Shown: positions 15,794 to 24,117 of the stretch, one piece after another | Position numbering within the stretch: the first letter of the stretch is position 1 | Layout: each line of letters opens with the position of its first letter | Source: Synergistaceae bacterium | GTDB taxonomy: Bacteria; Synergistota; Synergistia; Synergistales; Synergistaceae | Assembly (NCBI GenBank): GCA_031264605.1 | Contig: JAISDQ010000056.1 | Location: 1 to 29,878, forward strand | Length of the DNA stretch: 29,878 bases | Reading direction: 5' to 3' | Notes under the pieces: generated by a model | What the model was told of the DNA's origin: nothing | The model's database searches: none | What the model saw: the letters and a program-made list of their open reading frames with translations, nothing else | Position numbers and translations under genes: made by a program

Positions 15794-17113
15794 TCAGCCG
15801 TAAATTGCCGAGATTTCCTCCCTCGCTATCCGTACCCAGTTTTTGCCGTTTTCGGGATTGTTTCCGAGCGTATTGTTGTCCTTCATTATTAACTCGGCCA
15901 CGCAGCCTTTCGTGGCTTCCAGCGCGGCGCGTATCTCGGATCGGACCGTATCCTGATCCATTACGGGGGAAGCCAGGTGCGCCGGGTTGAGTTTTATCGA
16001 CGCTATGTATCTGTCCCCAAGCAATTCGGGAACGGTCTTTACGTCCGCCCATGGTGAAACCGATACTCGTCGGAGGTTCGGGAGGTTTTTGATGTATTTC
16101 CACCGGGGGTTGTACGGTTCGCAGCAACCGTAGCAGTTGAGGCCGAATCTTTGAGCTATGCGGGCATGGTAGGGGAACAAAAATTCCCCGTACGCGTCCG
16201 GGCTGACCGAACCCATCTCCTGGCTCTCGACAAAGCCCCACATGTCTTTGGTACGCGTCTTCTCCGGCCTCGCTTCGTAAGAGGGAAGCCGCTCAGTATA
16301 ACCCAGACCGCCCGAGCCGACGTAAGTGCCGTCCGTGTTGAGCGCCAGAAGGCCGTTTTCCTCCAGAAAATCGAGCCTGCTCATGACGCCTTCGAAGAGG
16401 AAGCGCATCATTTTCCCGACCCAATCCGGCTCGTCGATCAGGTCTATCAAAAAATTCTCGAAACCGCGTATCATGATGTATTCGTATGTCAGCCCGTGCG
16501 ACCACCACCAGGTAGTCTTTCTCCTCACGGTCAGGATGTCTCCGAAAATTGTCGCGGCAAGATTGAGAACCCTGTTCGAGGCTTCCTCGTCTATCGTAAT
16601 TCCGGGGTAATGAAGTTTGGGAAAGTCCGTCCCGTAATCGCGTATCGCGCCTATTATTTTGTAGCTGCCGCCGCCTTCGCCTCCTACCTGCCTGAGTTCC
16701 AGGCCCCATCCGTCGTCGGAGTAAACATGGGGAACGTCGAAGTAAGGTTCTATGACCTTGTCGTCGCGGAATTCCTCGGCCCAGTAAATTTGTTTGAGCA
16801 GGCCCATCTCCCAGACCCGCGCGAGCGCGTCCCCGCATTCCAGAGTCTCGGCGCGCACGCATTCGTTCCACCCGTTCTCGGGGTCTATGAAAACGGTGGG
16901 GTAGTGGGATTTGAGGTCGTTATGCATCGTCCACAGCGCCGCTTTTTCATGCTGTAAGGCGCTGTCCGCGATATGCGCGACTTTCTCCGCCAGATACCTC
17001 AAACGGTCGATTTCGCGCTGGGAAAATACAAAATCAGTTCCCATGTCGCTTATCTTGGGAATCCCGGCGGCGGTTTGCATCGTCGCGAAATCTATTTTAT
17101 CCTTACCCTCCAT
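15794..17113 (-). CDS. URO-D/MtaA-like family protein, probable methyltransferase or TIM-barrel enzyme
   Basis: A 439-residue member of the uroporphyrinogen decarboxylase (COG0407) superfamily, longer than true HemE (about 350). The start is ATG 17113, 5 nt after the permease stop; an open frame extends upstream through the permease gene but is a shadow. Features: an N-terminal helical extension, 'WWWSHGLTYEYIMIRGFENFLIDLIDEPDWVG' (203 on), typical of the family's 'xxxPFxxa..l.G.e.fl.dl.dnPe', and 'GLNCYGCCEP' (324-333), where zinc-binding family members carry H-x-C. Cys404 in 'GCVAELIMKDNNTLGNNPEN' aligns with the third zinc ligand region of MtaA/CmuA. HemE's substrate motifs at the N terminus are absent, so a haem role is unlikely. 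It is the last gene of a sugar ABC operon, suggesting action on the imported compound. Confidence 0.75.
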   Translation of the reverse strand: MEGKDKIDFATMQTAAGIPKISDMGTDFVFSQREIDRLRYLAEKVAHIADSALQHEKAALWTMHNDLKSHYPTVFIDPENGWNECVRAETLECGDALARVWEMGLLKQIYWAEEFRDDKVIEPYFDVPHVYSDDGWGLELRQVGGEGGGSYKIIGAIRDYGTDFPKLHYPGITIDEEASNRVLNLAATIFGDILTVRRKTTWWWSHGLTYEYIMIRGFENFLIDLIDEPDWVGKMMRFLFEGVMSRLDFLEENGLLALNTDGTYVGSGGLGYTERLPSYEARPEKTRTKDMWGFVESQEMGSVSPDAYGEFLFPYHARIAQRFGLNCYGCCEPYNPRWKYIKNLPNLRRVSVSPWADVKTVPELLGDRYIASIKLNPAHLASPVMDQDTVRSEIRAALEATKGCVAELIMKDNNTLGNNPENGKNWVRIAREEISAIYG

Positions 17114-17118
17114 AAGGT

Positions 17119-18120
17119 TTATCCCCTCAGCCTGGCCGCGCTGAGTTTTTTCCGGTACTGGTCGAATATGACGGACAGGAGGATGATTATCCCGATCGCT
17201 ATGTTCTGCCAGTACACCGAGACTTTCATCATGACGAGCATGTTGGTGAGCATGCCGACCAAGATGCTTCCGAGCACCGTGCCCAGTATAGTTCCCACGC
17301 CGCCGAACATGCTGGTTCCGCCGACGATGACGGACGCTATTACCAGCATTTCCCAGCCCGTCCCCGCGCTTGGCTGGGCCGAACTGAGACGCGACGTCAG
17401 CATCACTCCGGCTATTCCCGAAAAAGTGCCCGTCAGCCAATATGTCGACATCCTGACCAAATTCACGTTTATCCCGCAGAGCCATGCGGTCTCCCTGTTA
17501 CCGCCGATAGCGTATATCGTGCGCCCGTAGATCGTGTTTTTCAATATGAATCCGAATATCACGGCGAGCACGACGAAAACCAGAGCGGGGATGGGAAAAT
17601 TCAAAAACGATCCCAGCCCCATGCGTTCGAACCCGTCCGGCATTGGGTACAGCGGCTGTCCTTCGGTGACCACGAAGACGACGCCCCTTAAAATGAACAT
17701 CATCCCGAGGCTGCCGATCATCGAGGGTATGTTGAAATGAACTATCACGTAACCGGTGACGAGCCCGCATACCGTTCCCGACAGCACTCCCGCGATGACC
17801 GCGATGACCGGCGGCACGCCCCTCACCAACAGCAGGCCGGCGATCATGCTGGTCAGGGCGACTACCGACCCTACCGACAGGTCCAGTTCCAACGCTATGA
17901 AAACGAACGTCATGGCTATCGCGATTATCGCCACGAATGAATTCGACCTGAAAATACTCGTGAGATTGTCCCATGACAGGAAAGAGCGGTTTACCGCCTG
18001 CGCGATCGAGATCAGAACGACCATTGGGACTAAAACGCTCACCTCGGGCCTTCCAATCAATATGTCGAGAAAAGACGAATGTCCTTTGGGCGCGGATTTT
18101 TCCGATTTAACTTCGTCCAT
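17119..18120 (-). CDS. Sugar ABC transporter permease, RbsC family (system A)
   Basis: A 333-residue inner-membrane permease of the ribose/galactose/xylose type. Start ATG 18120 has AAGAGG 8 nt upstream; ATGs at 18126 and 18156 are less well placed. After a polar N terminus there are about eight to ten helices. Family signatures: 'ALELDLSVGSVVALTSMIAGLL' (usual 'GGIDLSVGS', here with LELDLSVGS), 'IPSMIGSLGMMFILRG', 'GNRETAWLCGINV' (usual 'G.N..AA.lsGI.v') and 'GGTSMFGGVGTILGTVLG' near the end. It follows the ATPase after a 141-nt gap with palindromes and is 5 nt before the URO-D-like gene. Two copies would form the channel. Confidence 0.93.
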   Translation of the reverse strand: MDEVKSEKSAPKGHSSFLDILIGRPEVSVLVPMVVLISIAQAVNRSFLSWDNLTSIFRSNSFVAIIAIAMTFVFIALELDLSVGSVVALTSMIAGLLLVRGVPPVIAVIAGVLSGTVCGLVTGYVIVHFNIPSMIGSLGMMFILRGVVFVVTEGQPLYPMPDGFERMGLGSFLNFPIPALVFVVLAVIFGFILKNTIYGRTIYAIGGNRETAWLCGINVNLVRMSTYWLTGTFSGIAGVMLTSRLSSAQPSAGTGWEMLVIASVIVGGTSMFGGVGTILGTVLGSILVGMLTNMLVMMKVSVYWQNIAIGIIILLSVIFDQYRKKLSAARLRG

Positions 18121-18261
18121 TGTCATAACCTCTTCATCCGTTAGAATTGATATCAATTTATAATCAAAAGCGCGTTAATGATCCTGCCGAACGCAATGCC
18201 GGCCAAGTTTTAAAACTTTACCCTTCAGGCCCCTGTTTTTTTAAATTTGCGTGAATTGCCG
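18121..18261 (-). promoter_or_regulatory. 141-nt intra-operon gap with two perfect 14-nt palindromes
   Basis: Between the system A ATPase and permease genes, which normally abut. It holds AATTGATATCAATT (18145-18158) and AAGTTTTAAAACTT (18205-18218), both perfect palindromes, and is much richer in A+T than its flanks. Reading along the minus strand, the TTATAAA next to the first palindrome could be a -10 for an internal promoter driving the permease and URO-D-like genes, but no clear -35 is present. A CAGGCCCCTG repeat with T7 (18225-18241) would read as a short terminator only on the + strand. Confidence 0.4.
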
Positions 18262-19791
18262 TCAATTGACGCCCGAAGCGAGCGCCAGAATTTTTTCCTG
18301 ATCGGCTTCCCCGCGGGAGAATTGTCCCTTTATCGTCCCGCCGTACAGCACCAGTATCCTGTCGCTCACCGCCAGTATCTCGGGCATTTCGGACGATGCC
18401 CAGACTATGGCGATTCCGCTTTCGGCCAGTTTATTCATTATCTCGTATATTTCGACTTTCGAGCCGACGTCGACGCCTCTCGTGGGCTCGTCCATCAGCA
18501 GTATCCTCGGCGACGTGTTGAGCCATTTCGAAAATACCACCTTCTGCTGGTTCCCGCCGCTCAGGTATTCGAGGCGCATCTTGACGGACGAGCACTTTAT
18601 CCGCAATTCCTCCACGTATTTCGCGGCTGTGCCGGCCTCTTTCCTTTTGTCGATGACGAACGACCTTTGAACGCTCTTCAGATAGGGGAGCGTTATGTTG
18701 GTGTCTATACCCATGATGCCCACTATGCCGTTGAACCGCCTGTTTTCGGTGATCAGGGCCATTCGGGCGTTTCTCGCCTCGTACGGGTTTTTTATCTCGG
18801 TCTTTTTACCCTCCAAAATCAATTCGTGCGAATGATTTCCCTTATGAGAGCCGAAGATCGAATTCAGAATCTCGGTCCTGCCGGAGCCGACCAACCCCAC
18901 GAGCCCCAAGATTTCTCCTTCTCTCACCGAAAAATCGATGCCGTCGATCAATTTTTTATCGGGAACGTAGGGGTGGCCGACGGTGAGGTTTTTCACTTCC
19001 ATGACCACGGCGCCCTTTTTGGCCTTGTTCACCGGGTACATCTGGCTTATGTCGCGCCCTATCATCGACTTTATGATATCTTTAGCCTCGCACCGGCCGG
19101 TCTCGAACTCGCCGGCGTTCTCGCCGTCTCTCAGGACGTTTATCCTGTCGGCGACCGCGAATATCTCGTCTAATTTATGGGATATGTAGACGACGCTTTT
19201 GCCGCTGTCTCTCAAATTTTTGATAATTCCGAATAAATTGCGCGTTTCGCTGTTGGTGAGAGACGAAGTCGGCTCGTCGAAAACGAGGATCGCGGAGTCC
19301 CGCGCCAGCGCCCTCGCTATCGATACGAGCTGCTGCTGGCTCGCTCCGAGCCGCCGCAGCGTCATCTTCACGTCGTAGTCGAGGCCGAGGGTCTCCAACA
19401 ATTTTTTCGACATATCGTAAAGTTTTGCCCAGTGAACGCCGCCGAAATTCGTCGGGTAATTGCCCATGTAAATATTTTCGGCTATGGACATGTCGAGAAA
19501 AGGGGACAGCTCCTGATAGATCATCGATACGCCGGCGTTTTCGGCATCGCTGGGGCTCGAAAATTTCGCTTCGCCGCCGTTTATGAATATGCCGCCGCCG
19601 TATTCGCCATATTTGTAAACGCCGCTCAATATCTTCATGAGAGTAGACTTGCCGGCGCCGTTTTCGCCGACAAGGGCCGCCACTTCGCCTTTTTTCACCC
19701 GAAAATCGACGTTCGTCAAAGCCGGCACTCCCGAGAATGTTTTTGAAACGCGCTCCATCCTCAGACAATAATCGTCGGACAAATCCTCCAC
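18262..19791 (-). CDS. Sugar ABC transporter ATPase, RbsA/MglA family (system A)
   Basis: A double-domain ATPase of 509 residues, standard for ribose-type importers. Domain 1 has Walker A GENGAGKST (42-50), Q-loop 'IYQELSP', degenerate signature 'LGASQQQLVSIARAL' (148-162) and Walker B 'ILVFDEPTSSL'. Domain 2 has the usual degenerate Walker A 'GLVGSGRTE', a proper signature LSGGNQQKV and 'ILLMDEPTRGVDVGSK'. Such asymmetry, with one weakened ATP site, is normal in this family. The start is uncertain: GTG 19791 gives the full N terminus but has a weak SD; TTG 19782 and ATG 19758 are alternatives. A strong hairpin separates it from the binding-protein gene upstream. Confidence 0.94.
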   Translation of the reverse strand: MEDLSDDYCLRMERVSKTFSGVPALTNVDFRVKKGEVAALVGENGAGKSTLMKILSGVYKYGEYGGGIFINGGEAKFSSPSDAENAGVSMIYQELSPFLDMSIAENIYMGNYPTNFGGVHWAKLYDMSKKLLETLGLDYDVKMTLRRLGASQQQLVSIARALARDSAILVFDEPTSSLTNSETRNLFGIIKNLRDSGKSVVYISHKLDEIFAVADRINVLRDGENAGEFETGRCEAKDIIKSMIGRDISQMYPVNKAKKGAVVMEVKNLTVGHPYVPDKKLIDGIDFSVREGEILGLVGLVGSGRTEILNSIFGSHKGNHSHELILEGKKTEIKNPYEARNARMALITENRRFNGIVGIMGIDTNITLPYLKSVQRSFVIDKRKEAGTAAKYVEELRIKCSSVKMRLEYLSGGNQQKVVFSKWLNTSPRILLMDEPTRGVDVGSKVEIYEIMNKLAESGIAIVWASSEMPEILAVSDRILVLYGGTIKGQFSRGEADQEKILALASGVN

Positions 19792-19804
19792 CTCGCATTC
19801 GGCC

Positions 19805-19840
19805 GCCGCCGTTCCGCCTGTTTGAAAGCGGAACGGCGGC
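19805..19840 (-). other. Strong stem-loop between binding-protein and ATPase genes (system A)
   Basis: A perfect 13-bp G+C-rich inverted repeat (arms 19805-19817 and 19828-19840) with a 10-nt loop, lying between the stop of the binding-protein gene and the start of the ATPase gene. No U-run follows on the minus strand, so it is not a simple terminator. Such stems in ABC operons usually block 3'-5' decay of the upstream cistron and raise binding protein over transporter. Confidence 0.75.
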
Positions 19841-19863
19841 CGGGTCGGGCAGAAAAAGTTAAA

Positions 19864-20808
19864 TTATCTGCCGCTTCTGGGGTCGTACGATTCGACGCTG
19901 TCCTTGTCGAGGAAAACGACGCCCGTGTCGTTGATGGAGTCGACGGTTTTGCCGTCCTTGATGTCGCATATGAGCTTCACTCCGAGATATCCCATTTGAT
20001 ACTGCCTCTGGACGACTGTTCCCTTCGCCACGCCCGTCTTGATGTACTGCAGCGTGTCGGCGAGGTCGTCAAAGCCGACGACCGTTACTTTGCCGACGAG
20101 GTTGTTCTCCTGAACCACGCGGCTCAGCCCCGGCACTCCAAAGCCCTCCATGCCGGCCAGCACTGTGATGTCGGGATGCGCTTTTATCATCGCTTCCGCT
20201 TTCTGGATGCAGAGAGCCAGATCGCTGTTGTCGGCTTCCGTCACGACCACTTTCATGTCCGGGTGAGCCGCTATGCCGTCGTTGAATCCCTTCATCCTGA
20301 GATTCAGGTTGGGCTGGTCCAGCGCGCCGGTCATGATGCCGATTACGGCTTTTCCGCCCGTGATTTCGACCAGATTTTCGGCGAGCACTTTTCCCGCCGC
20401 CTCATTGTCCGTGCCCGCGTAAGCCGCCCTCTTCGTTCCGGGGGCGTCGGTATCGACGAGCGTGATGGGGATGCCCGCCTCCGCGGCCCTGTCGACAATG
20501 GGCCTTATGGTGCTCTCGTTCAGCGCCATCGTGACAATGCCGTCGGATTTGTTGGATATGGCCATCTCCAGATACGACATCCACTGATTCATGTCGAGGG
20601 ACGTGGAACCGACATAATCGAGGTCGACGTTGAATTCCGCGGCAGCGGCTTTGGCCCCGTCCTCGACGACGTCCCAGTAGGGGTTGGCGACGAGCGGGGC
20701 GACGAACGTGATATGCAGCTGCTTGTCACCGGCCGCCGCGAACACGCACGACGCGAGAACCAATACCAACAAAACCGACGCTGACAAAACCCTGGTGAAT
20801 TTTGACAT
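19864..20808 (-). CDS. Sugar ABC transporter substrate-binding protein (system A)
   Basis: A periplasmic binding protein of the ribose/galactose group (Peripla_BP_4). Of 314 residues, the first about 25 form a signal peptide ('SASVLLVLVLASCVFAAAG'); 'LASC' is not followed by a good lipoprotein context, but a lipobox cannot be fully excluded. The mature protein starts with the family strand 'LHITFVAPLVANPYWDVVEDGAKAAA', then 'SDGIVTMALNESTIRPIVDRAAEAGIPITLVDTDAPG' and 'AYAGTDNEAAGKVLAENL', all characteristic of RbsB-like proteins. The start has GGGGGAAG 4 nt upstream and a good promoter lies about 80 nt upstream. The ligand cannot be named from sequence alone. Confidence 0.92.
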   Translation of the reverse strand: MSKFTRVLSASVLLVLVLASCVFAAAGDKQLHITFVAPLVANPYWDVVEDGAKAAAAEFNVDLDYVGSTSLDMNQWMSYLEMAISNKSDGIVTMALNESTIRPIVDRAAEAGIPITLVDTDAPGTKRAAYAGTDNEAAGKVLAENLVEITGGKAVIGIMTGALDQPNLNLRMKGFNDGIAAHPDMKVVVTEADNSDLALCIQKAEAMIKAHPDITVLAGMEGFGVPGLSRVVQENNLVGKVTVVGFDDLADTLQYIKTGVAKGTVVQRQYQMGYLGVKLICDIKDGKTVDSINDTGVVFLDKDSVESYDPRSGR

Positions 20809-20887
20809 GAAACTTCCCCCTTCTGTATTTGAATTACGTTAAGGTAAATATGCGCTAAAAATTATTTCTCGGCTTCTGGACGATTTG

Positions 20888-20915
20888 ATTTTACAATAAA
20901 AAATTTTTTTGGCAA
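20888..20915 (-). promoter_or_regulatory. Sigma-70-type promoter of the system A ABC operon
   Basis: On the minus strand, TTGCCA (20910-20915, 5 of 6 to consensus) and TAAAAT (20888-20893, 5 of 6) are separated by a 16-nt A/T tract (A6 then T6) that would curve. Transcription would start near 20880, leaving a leader of about 70 nt before the binding-protein start at 20808. The site lies just after the carD terminator. Confidence 0.75.
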
Positions 20916-20932
20916 TACGTATGATCGATAAA

Positions 20933-20958
20933 AAAGGGCGGACAATCGTCCGCCCTTT
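20933..20958 (-). terminator. Rho-independent terminator after carD
   Basis: A perfect 11-bp stem (AAAGGGCGGAC / GTCCGCCCTTT) with a 4-nt loop, followed on the minus strand by an unbroken U-run. It sits about 30 nt after the carD stop. There is no T-run on the + side, so it works only for minus-strand transcripts, separating carD from system A. Confidence 0.93.
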
Positions 20959-20988
20959 GGGGAACATCTGAAAATATCGTGCCGTCGT

Positions 20989-21510
20989 TCAGGGCTGTTT
21001 GCCGGCTTCGCGCAGCTTGCGGCGGATGAAAGAGGCGACCTGCTCGCGTTTGATATTGAACGCGTGGGCGAATTCCTCATTGAGGACGCGTTCGGCGTCT
21101 TTGAGGATATTTTCGTCGGCGTAGCGCAGCTTTTTGCCTTTGCTCGTCTGAGATTCCTTGCGCAAATAGAGCGCCTGGACCAGCCGCACCAGATCCTGCG
21201 TGTCACCGCCGCTCAACGTATCCCTGTATTTTGCTTTTCTCTCGTTTTCGTCGTCTATCCACGTGTAATTTTCTTCGGGCATATCCTTTATCAGTTCGTC
21301 GATTTCATCGGCGGAGAGAACGGGCCTCATTTTCGACGTCAGCGCCTCGTTGCCCGACGGCACGAATATCGTCGAAGTGTCGTAGTATATCGGTTTCAGG
21401 ACATAATATTCCATTGGGCGTCCGGTCATGTCGCGCTCCGATATTTCCGTTATTTTGCATACCCCGTGCGGGCCGTAAACGACCGTGTCGTTCACTTGAT
21501 AAGCGGCCAT
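20989..21510 (-). CDS. carD: CarD family transcriptional regulator
   Basis: A 173-residue CarD/CdnL protein. The N-terminal RNA-polymerase-interacting (Tudor-like) domain is clear: 'YQVNDTVVYGPHGVCKITEI' then 'YYVLKPIYYDTSTIFVPSGN' (about 35-54). The C-terminal half is helical and basic with 'DLVRLVQALYLRK' and 'ADENILKDAERVLNEEFAHAF', the usual DNA-binding helices. Such proteins bind RNA polymerase beta and stabilise open complexes, often at rRNA promoters. Start ATG 21510 has GGGGAG 8 nt upstream; a longer frame to 21834 runs antisense-like through the permease end and is rejected. It has its own promoter-like site and terminator, but could also receive read-through from system B. Confidence 0.95.
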   Translation of the reverse strand: MAAYQVNDTVVYGPHGVCKITEISERDMTGRPMEYYVLKPIYYDTSTIFVPSGNEALTSKMRPVLSADEIDELIKDMPEENYTWIDDENERKAKYRDTLSGGDTQDLVRLVQALYLRKESQTSKGKKLRYADENILKDAERVLNEEFAHAFNIKREQVASFIRRKLREAGKQP

Positions 21511-21543
21511 GTTTTCATCTCCCCTCATCCGGTATTGAATATT

Positions 21544-21572
21544 AGGATACCATGTTTTACAGATAGTTTCCA
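21544..21572 (-). promoter_or_regulatory. Promoter of carD (extended -10)
   Basis: On the minus strand: TGGAAA (21567-21572) as a weak -35, 17 nt, then TATCCT (21544-21549) with TGG directly before it, making an extended -10. Transcription would begin about 27 nt before the carD ATG. No convincing terminator lies between the system B permease stop (21630) and this site. Confidence 0.55.
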
Positions 21573-21629
21573 GTTGTCTGTGAGAAGAAATTTTTGAAAA
21601 ACAGGCCGCTCTCCCCAAACGTTCCGATA

Positions 21630-22592
21630 TCAGACGTTCTTTTCGGATTTGCCAGTGAACAGCTGCATCAGGACGGCGAGAATTATGATTATGCCTTTTA
21701 TCACATCCTGCGGATACGACGGTATGGCCATCAGGTTCATGATGTTGCCGATCAGGGCCAGAACCATGACGCCTATAACCGTTCGGAACACTATCCCCCT
21801 GCCTCCGGCCAGGCTTGCGCCTCCTATGACGCATGCGGCAATGGCCTCCAGTTCCTGGCCGCTGCCTATCGTGGCGCTTCCCGTCGAAGCGCGGGCGGCT
21901 ATAAAAACGCCTCCCAGGGCGGACAGCGCGCCCGAGAGCATATAGACGGACAGGACGTAGCGTTTTACGCGGATTCCGGCCAGTTCAACGGCCATGCTGT
22001 TGCTTCCTATCGCTATCACGAGGCGTCCGTATGACGTGTAATTCTGAATCAGGATGAAGATGATTATCAGAATTACGGAAATTATGACTATCGGGAAGAA
22101 ATAGGCCCTGTCCACCAGTATGTTGAGCGTTCCTCTCGCCAATTTTATGGGCGTCCCGTTGGTTATCATGAATGCCGCCCCGCGCGCTATGGTCATTACA
22201 GCGAGCGAGGCCACGAAGCCCTGCATGTTCGCGTACGCGACCAGCACGCCCGTCAGCGTTCCGAATACCGCTCCCGAGACCACTCCGGCGGCGAGGGCCG
22301 GTATGAAATGCCACCCGTGAGAGGTGACGCATATCGCGCTGAGCGACGCGGCGAAGGCCATAACCGAACCGACCGAGAGGTCTATGCCGCCCGTCAGGAT
22401 GACGAAGAGCATTCCTATCGCCGCGCAGACCGGAGCGGCCCGCTGAAGCAGAATATTGCGTATGTTCATCTCGGTGAAGAACTGGTCGGACAGGACGCTG
22501 CATATTATGAAGAGTAGCACGAATATTATGTATGTGTTATATTCGACGAAAATCTTCTTTGCCTTTGTTACGAATTCCCGCTGTTCCATCAT
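21630..22592 (-). CDS. Sugar ABC transporter permease, RbsC family (system B)
   Basis: A 320-residue permease with the canonical family motifs: 'GMLFVILTGGIDLSVGSVMAF' (about 60-80), 'QGFVASLAVMTIARGAAFMITNG', 'AIGSNSMAVELAGIRVKRY' and 'IGGASLAGGRGIVFRTVIG'. About eight to ten membrane helices are visible. The start codon overlaps the ATPase stop (ATGA at 22589-22592). It is the last gene of system B, 120 nt before carD. Compared with the system A permease it keeps the classical GGIDLSVGS motif. Confidence 0.95.
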   Translation of the reverse strand: MMEQREFVTKAKKIFVEYNTYIIFVLLFIICSVLSDQFFTEMNIRNILLQRAAPVCAAIGMLFVILTGGIDLSVGSVMAFAASLSAICVTSHGWHFIPALAAGVVSGAVFGTLTGVLVAYANMQGFVASLAVMTIARGAAFMITNGTPIKLARGTLNILVDRAYFFPIVIISVILIIIFILIQNYTSYGRLVIAIGSNSMAVELAGIRVKRYVLSVYMLSGALSALGGVFIAARASTGSATIGSGQELEAIAACVIGGASLAGGRGIVFRTVIGVMVLALIGNIMNLMAIPSYPQDVIKGIIIILAVLMQLFTGKSEKNV

Positions 22593-24088
22593 GACACCCC
22601 CATCGCCAGTTTTATCAAAGTGTTTTCGTCGAGATATCCCTTTTCAACTGCCGTTCCGGCGATACTTCCCTGTCTCATCACTATTGCGCGGTCGCACATG
22701 CCTATTATCTCCGGCATCTCGGACGATATCATGATAATCGCCACGCCGTTTTCAGCCAGGCTGTTGATTATTTTGTATATTTCAGTCTTCGCTCCCACGT
22801 CGACCCCTCTCGTCGGTTCGTCGAAAACAACGCATTTGCAGTCCGCCGATATCCATTTGGCGAGAGCGACTTTCTGCTGGTTGCCTCCCGAGAGGCTGCT
22901 CGCGTCGTGATCCACGGAGGGATATTTCGTGTTGATGCTGTCCAGGACTTCTTTCACGATTTTTTTCTCGTATGAGTGGTTTATCACCCCGAAGCGGCTC
23001 GTCACTTTGGGGAGCGAGGCGAGCATGGTGTTTACCCGCAGGCTTTTCGAGAGCAAAAGCCCCATTTTCTTACGGTCCTCGGGCAGCATCCCGAGGCCGC
23101 TGCTCACCGCTTCCGCCGGGTGTTTGAAATTTATCTCCCTCCCGAAAAATTTCACGCTTCCGCCGTCTTTCGCGGCCGAACCGAATATCGCGCTCATGGT
23201 TTCAGTGCGCCCCGCGCCGACGAGCCCGTAAAAACCCAGCACCTCGCCCGCGTGCAGTTTGAAGCTGACGCCGCGCACCATGCTGCCGGACGTGAGGCCA
23301 TCGACCTCCAGAACCGCCTCGCCTATTTTCGCGCGGCGCTCGGGGAACATCTGTTTCATGTCGCGCCCGACCATCATCGTCACCAGCTTCGCCTTGTCGG
23401 TCTCGGACGTGAGCACGGTATCCACGTAGCCGCCGTCCTTCAGCACCGTTATACGGTCGCTGAGTTCGAAAATTTCCTCCAGCCGGTGGGATATGTATAT
23501 CACGCTCACGCCGTCCGATTTCAGCTTGCGTATGACGTCGAACAGTTTTTTTATCTCGGCGAACGTCAGCACCGCCGTGGGTTCGTCGAGAACCAGGACG
23601 CGCGTCTCCCTTGCGAGGCATTTGCATATCTCAACGACCTGCTGATAGGCTACCGTGAGCGACGACACTTTCGCGTTCGGGTTTATGTCCCCGAAACCGA
23701 GTTTCTGAAGCTGCGCCGCGGTGTTTTCCCTGAGTTTGGACCACTGAATGAGGATGCCGCCCGCCGACAGTTTGTCTATAAAGACGTTCTCAGCCACGGT
23801 CAAGTCGGGGGCGAGCATGAATTCTTGGTAAATGACCGAAATGCCTAAGTCCTTGGCGTCCTTGGGCGTCGAAAACTCAACCCGATGCCCGTCGAGGTAT
23901 ATTTCGCCGGCGTCCTTCCGGTAAGCGCCGGAGAGTATTTTCATCAGCGTCGATTTTCCCGCGCCGTTCTCGCCCACAAGCGCGTGAACCTCGCCGGGAC
24001 GCACTTGAAGCGACACTCCGTCGAGTGCCCGTACCGCGCCGAAGGATTTCTTTATGTCCTTCATTTCGAGCCTGTATTCCGCGCTCAA
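22589..24088 (-). CDS. Sugar ABC transporter ATPase, RbsA/MglA family (system B)
   Basis: A double-domain ATPase of 499 residues. Domain 1: 'VGENGAGKSTLMKILSG', 'VIYQEFMLAPDLTVAENVF', degenerate signature 'LTVAYQQVVEICKCLA' and 'VLVLDEPTAVL'. Domain 2: degenerate 'GFYGLVGAGRTETMSAIFG', LSGGNQQKVALAKWI and 'CVVFDEPTRGVDVGAKTEIYKII'. I prefer TTG 24088 because AAGGAGG lies 8 nt upstream; an ATG at 24094 touches the SD itself. It is translationally coupled to the permease by a 4-nt overlap. The gene pair is similar in order to system A but lacks the 141-nt gap. Confidence 0.94.
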   Translation of the reverse strand: MSAEYRLEMKDIKKSFGAVRALDGVSLQVRPGEVHALVGENGAGKSTLMKILSGAYRKDAGEIYLDGHRVEFSTPKDAKDLGISVIYQEFMLAPDLTVAENVFIDKLSAGGILIQWSKLRENTAAQLQKLGFGDINPNAKVSSLTVAYQQVVEICKCLARETRVLVLDEPTAVLTFAEIKKLFDVIRKLKSDGVSVIYISHRLEEIFELSDRITVLKDGGYVDTVLTSETDKAKLVTMMVGRDMKQMFPERRAKIGEAVLEVDGLTSGSMVRGVSFKLHAGEVLGFYGLVGAGRTETMSAIFGSAAKDGGSVKFFGREINFKHPAEAVSSGLGMLPEDRKKMGLLLSKSLRVNTMLASLPKVTSRFGVINHSYEKKIVKEVLDSINTKYPSVDHDASSLSGGNQQKVALAKWISADCKCVVFDEPTRGVDVGAKTEIYKIINSLAENGVAIIMISSEMPEIIGMCDRAIVMRQGSIAGTAVEKGYLDENTLIKLAMGVS

Positions 24089-24117
24089 ACACATCCCCTC
24101 CTTTTTTATACGAACAG

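Noticed and set aside
15794..17485. Longer version of the URO-D-like protein starting at 17485
   Set aside because: The extra N terminus lies in the permease gene in another frame and is low-complexity Arg/His-rich; ATG 17113 fits the operon spacing.
18225..18241. Short hairpin CAGGCCCCTG with T7 on the + strand
   Set aside because: The stem is only 4 bp and there is no + strand gene upstream for it to terminate.
20989..21834. Longer CarD with about 108 extra N-terminal residues
   Set aside because: The extension crosses the end of the permease gene and the carD promoter; ATG 21510 has a good SD and fits the family N terminus.
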